Assembly: GCA_026004775.1 (NCBI GenBank)
Contig: BPJU01000011.1
Span: 141,690 to 205,689, forward strand
Source: Pirellulaceae bacterium
GTDB lineage: Bacteria; Planctomycetota; Planctomycetia; Pirellulales; Pirellulaceae
Direction: 5' to 3'
Length of the DNA stretch: 64,000 bases
The translations under genes and the position numbers were made by a program. The notes under the pieces are model-generated. The model saw nothing but the letters and a program-made list of their open reading frames with translations. It was not told the DNA's origin and ran no database searches. Shown here piece after piece: positions 61,143-64,000 of this stretch (within the stretch, counting starts at the first letter, position 1; every line of letters starts with the position of its first letter).

Positions 61143-61982
61143 ATGGGAAGTCGGGCGATAAAGGGCTATGGCACGATCGCCGTCTGCATGGCGTTGGCTG
61201 TAGCCGGCTGCGCGCAGAACCCATTCGGACAAGCCGGCTCCGGGGGACTTTTTTCCACAGCGCCCAACACCGCAGCTCCCGCCGCGGACCCTTCGCTCGC
61301 GCAAGCTCGTCAGTGGGAAGAGCGGGCGCGCAAGCTGGATGCCGACAATGCCGATCTGCACCGGCAGCTTGCGCAATCGCAACAGCAGCTCCAATTGTTG
61401 CGTGACGAGCTGTCTCTGTTGCGCCGCCAATTGGAAGCGACCGCCAACCAACTGGAAACAGCACAGTTGGCCAAACAGGAAGCGGAACGGCGGCTGGAAA
61501 ATTATCTTACCTCGACTCGCAATCGAATCGGAGCCTCGATTACCGCGAATAACAGTCTCACACAACCGCTGAAGATGATCGAAATCCCCGGGCTGCAGGT
61601 GCGCCGCGACGGGGACGTGCTTCGAGTGGAAATCCCTGCTGATCAACTGTTTGAGCCCGGAACGGTGCGATGGCAGCCCGGAGCAGCGCGCATCCTGGAC
61701 ATGGTGGGCTCTGTGTTACAATCCAATTTTCCCCGCAATATCATTGCCATCGAAGCCCACACCGACAATGCCACGCTCTTGGAAGGTACGTCCCTGCATC
61801 AACTGGCTGCGTCGCAGGCACTGGCGGTATTTCAACACCTGTCACGCCAGACAGGCCTTCAGGAGCGCCAACTGTTTACGATCGCCCACGGCCCCAATGT
61901 GCCTCTTGTTTCCAACGGCACTCCTGCCGGCCGCCAGCGCAACCGCCGGATCGAGCTGGTGGTGTACCCCGAAACGTTCTAG
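61143..61982 (+). CDS. OmpA-family lipoprotein with coiled coil
   Basis: 279 residues. Lipobox in MALAVAGCAQN (Cys about 21), a coiled coil (about 55-115, ARQWEERARKLDADNADLHR onward), and a C-terminal OmpA-like domain (IIAIEAHTDNATLLEGTSLH; RQRNRRIELVVYP) that would bind peptidoglycan. Starts ATG 61143, 99 bp after the peptidase gene. Confidence 0.88.
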   Translation: MGSRAIKGYGTIAVCMALAVAGCAQNPFGQAGSGGLFSTAPNTAAPAADPSLAQARQWEERARKLDADNADLHRQLAQSQQQLQLLRDELSLLRRQLEATANQLETAQLAKQEAERRLENYLTSTRNRIGASITANNSLTQPLKMIEIPGLQVRRDGDVLRVEIPADQLFEPGTVRWQPGAARILDMVGSVLQSNFPRNIIAIEAHTDNATLLEGTSLHQLAASQALAVFQHLSRQTGLQERQLFTIAHGPNVPLVSNGTPAGRQRNRRIELVVYPETF

Positions 61983-61994
61983 GCGTTTCCAACC

Positions 61995-62110
61995 ACAAGC
62001 GCGCGGAGAGGGTGTAGGGGAGTTGGTCCCGCAAGCGGCAAAAAGTGCGGGTTGGCAACCAATTCCCCGAAACGTTGCCGGGCCTTGGAGTGGTTGGTCC
62101 CGCAAGGGGC
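61995..62110. repeat. remnant of 37-bp repeats at the duplication junction
   Basis: Contains GTCCCGCAAGCGG and TGGTTGGTCCCGCAAG, plus a segment (GTGCGGGTTGGCAACCAATT) resembling 59495-59520. It is the right edge of the first copy and the left edge of the second, a plausible recombination site. Confidence 0.75.
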
Positions 62111-62251
62111 GAACGATATAGTTGGACAGCGTCATTTTATTAGTAGGTAAAATGGCTCACTATCCGATTACGGGCTGACGCCGAGTGCGCCTTACGGGGT
62201 TTATCAAAGTGGCGCTCTCCCATTAGGGTTTGCAGGCATGGTGGAGGGAAC

Positions 62252-63520
62252 ATGACTTGGTGGGATGGATGGTTGGCTTTTCCGCTGACGGTCCGGCTGG
62301 CGGCTGCGGCCGTCGTCGGTTTGATTCTTGGTTCGCTGGTCACCTGGGCACATACTCGCCTTTGCTGGAGTGGTCCGGAGGTTACGCCCTGGCGGCGAAA
62401 CTTTTTCACGGGCAAACAACGGACGTTTTGGCGGCGGTTGCCGGTAGTCGGTTGGTGGTTACTTTACCGGTGGGGATATTTTCCCAGGTCAGTCTGGTGG
62501 CTAAGAGCGATGCTGGTCGAGTTGGCGTGTGCGGCCGGCGCTGCACTTCTTTATTGGTGGCATTGTGACAGGTATGGACTGTTTGATGCTCGGCTCGTTG
62601 CTGGCTCCCCGGACAACCTGGCGTATTTGGCACATTTACAGTGGGCTCATCATTTGGTGTTGTTCGGTTTTTTGCTCGTGGCGACGCTGATTGACCTGGA
62701 TGAAAAGATGATTCCCGACCAGATCACGCTGCCGGGCACGCTCTTGGGAATCTGGTGGGCGGCGGTGTGTCCGAGCGTCTGGTTGCGGGATCAATTTCAC
62801 TGGCGGGAGGGCGGCCTGGTTGACCGGCCTTTGTGGGCAACTCCCGAACTGCTCGACACGGGGTGGGCCGACAGCCGGGGGCTATTTGTGGCGCTGGGTA
62901 TCTTGCTGATTTGGGGGTGGGGTTTGCTGGACAAGACGTGCACGCTGCGGCGCGGGGTTTGGCGGGGTTTGGTGTATGCGGTGGTCAGCGCTTGGCGGCG
63001 CAAGACGTGGCAATGGGTAGTGCCGGTGGTCGTGGTGGCAAGCCTGCCGGTAGTCGGGGCATGGCTTCGAGGTGGTCCACATTGGGCTGCGGCTCTATCG
63101 TCGATTCTCGGCTTGGGTTTCGGTGGCGGTGTCATCTGGGCCGTGCGGCTGCTGGCTCGCGGCGCCCTGGGTGTGGAAGCCATGGGTTTCGGCGATGTCA
63201 CGCTGATGGCGATGATCGGCAGCTTCATCGGCTGGCAGCCGTCGCTATTGGTTTTTTTCGTCGCTCCGTTTGCCGCCCTGGTGGTGGCTGTGACTCAATA
63301 TATTTTCACCCGATCGCACGAGATCGCTTTCGGGCCCTACCTAAGCCTGGCAACCGTCGTGGTTCTGGTAGGCTGGAGAAAAGTATGGCTGGCCGGCGGC
63401 CGCGACTATTTTAGTATGCCGGGCATGTTGCTAAGCCTTCTGGCGACGGGGCTGGTGCTTATGGCTGCCTCTTTGTGGTTGTGGCGGCGATTGCGCGACT
63501 GGCTTTTTGGCCTTGAGTGA
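62252..63520 (+). CDS. type IV prepilin peptidase, duplicate copy
   Basis: Translation identical to the gene at 59775-61043, including both catalytic Asp motifs and the GGAGGGAAC ribosome site. The lack of any silent difference points to a very recent duplication or an assembly artefact. Confidence 0.88.
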   Translation: MTWWDGWLAFPLTVRLAAAAVVGLILGSLVTWAHTRLCWSGPEVTPWRRNFFTGKQRTFWRRLPVVGWWLLYRWGYFPRSVWWLRAMLVELACAAGAALLYWWHCDRYGLFDARLVAGSPDNLAYLAHLQWAHHLVLFGFLLVATLIDLDEKMIPDQITLPGTLLGIWWAAVCPSVWLRDQFHWREGGLVDRPLWATPELLDTGWADSRGLFVALGILLIWGWGLLDKTCTLRRGVWRGLVYAVVSAWRRKTWQWVVPVVVVASLPVVGAWLRGGPHWAAALSSILGLGFGGGVIWAVRLLARGALGVEAMGFGDVTLMAMIGSFIGWQPSLLVFFVAPFAALVVAVTQYIFTRSHEIAFGPYLSLATVVVLVGWRKVWLAGGRDYFSMPGMLLSLLATGLVLMAASLWLWRRLRDWLFGLE

Positions 63521-63619
63521 ACCTGATGCGCATGCTACCATCGCCCACCCTAGGGGCTACCGGCGCCGGCGGCTGGTAGTGCGCACAGGGAGGTCGACCC
63601 GCTGGCAGGTTGTCATACC

Positions 63620-64000
63620 ATGGGAAGTCGGGCGATAAAGGGCTATGGCACGATCGCCGTCTGCATGGCGTTGGCTGTAGCCGGCTGCGCGCAGAACCCA
63701 TTCGGACAAGCCGGCTCCGGGGGACTTTTTTCCACAGCGCCCAACACCGCAGCTCCCGCCGCGGACCCTTCGCTCGCGCAAGCTCGTCAGTGGGAAGAGC
63801 GGGCGCGCAAGCTGGATGCCGACAATGCCGATCTGCACCGGCAGCTTGCGCAATCGCAACAGCAGCTCCAATTGTTGCGTGACGAGCTGTCTCTGTTGCG
63901 CCGCCAATTGGAAGCGACCGCCAACCAACTGGAAACAGCACAGTTGGCCAAACAGGAAGCGGAACGGCGGCTGGAAAATTATCTTACCTCGACTCGCAAT
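63620..64000 (+). CDS. OmpA-family lipoprotein, duplicate copy, partial
   Basis: First 127 codons of the duplicate of 61143-61982: lipobox and coiled coil are present; the OmpA domain lies beyond the window. Identical to the first copy as far as it goes. Confidence 0.85.
   Translation, partial: MGSRAIKGYGTIAVCMALAVAGCAQNPFGQAGSGGLFSTAPNTAAPAADPSLAQARQWEERARKLDADNADLHRQLAQSQQQLQLLRDELSLLRRQLEATANQLETAQLAKQEAERRLENYLTSTRN

Larger units (their letters stand above)
59614..62090. repeat. 2,477-bp direct tandem duplication, first copy
   Basis: The sequence from 59614 (TGGTTGGTCCCGCAAG) recurs from 62091 with a constant offset of 2,477. The second copy matches through the window end (64000, equal to 61523) with no difference noticed at the positions I compared. 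The junction bases fall in the 37-bp repeat motif. The unit holds the prepilin peptidase and OmpA lipoprotein genes. Confidence 0.9.
62091..64000. repeat. 2,477-bp duplication, second copy (truncated by window end)
   Basis: Corresponds to 59614-61523. See the first copy; no base differences were noticed by eye. Confidence 0.9.

Overview
The window looks like part of a planctomycete chromosome (order Pirellulales is my best inference). It is GC-rich and carries secreted sulfatases with a Cys-x-Pro-x-Arg active site, a PAPS sulfotransferase, large TPR proteins, a sigma-54-controlled flagellar cluster, and interspersed GGGACGGCCGTGC-type repeats. No rRNA or tRNA gene was found, so the assignment rests on gene content only.

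Layout. 1-6117: the 3' end of a frameshifted acyl-CoA dehydrogenase, adenylylsulfate kinase (cysC), malate dehydrogenase, two exported sulfatases, and a divergent alpha/beta-hydrolase that lacks its nucleophile. 6342-31224: a membrane TPR protein, then a nearly continuous flagellar block: FlgN-like chaperone, sensor kinase and sigma-54 activator, a good -24/-12 promoter, flgB, flgC, fliE, fliF, fliG, fliH, fliI, an AT-rich gap, fliJ, a MotE-like gene, fliK, flgD, a hairpin, flgE, flbD, motA, motB, fliL, fliN, fliO, fliP, fliQ, fliR, flhB. This gives basal body, export gate, ATPase, stator and hook functions. Flagellin, flhA, fliM and the rod and ring genes are not here. 31248-43016, minus strand except for one TolB-like gene: sulfotransferase; the amtB-glnK-glnD nitrogen cluster with a candidate sigma-54 promoter; cobalamin adenosyltransferase; a broken AAA ATPase plus TOPRIM-like pair next to REP-like repeats; a membrane-anchored RING-finger protein; pyruvate kinase.

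43231-52327, plus strand: a frameshifted DUF6174-like gene, a short-chain dehydrogenase, xylose isomerase, a NarL-type sensor kinase, a HAD hydrolase, thiC, an MFS transporter, a GmhA-like SIS isomerase and a ROK kinase. 52415-57749 is the most unusual locus: three back-to-back hairpins, then a TPR + archaeo-eukaryotic primase (CRISPR-associated primase-polymerase-like) gene, cas1 with a long disordered insertion, cas2, and a TPR + cold-shock-like gene. It reads as a CRISPR adaptation module with no effector and no CRISPR array in the window. It is followed by two tandem-repeat arrays (81-bp palindromic units; 37-bp units) that resemble CRISPR only superficially.

59614-64000: a 2,477-bp unit holding a type IV prepilin peptidase gene and an OmpA-family lipoprotein gene appears twice in direct tandem. 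The second copy is cut by the window end, and no differences were noticed over the part compared. Its edges lie in 37-bp-type repeat sequence, so it is either a recent repeat-mediated duplication or an assembly artefact.

Caveat: at least three genes (acyl-CoA dehydrogenase, AAA ATPase, DUF6174-like), and possibly the cysC start, carry single-base frame changes. Some may be sequence errors rather than real lesions.
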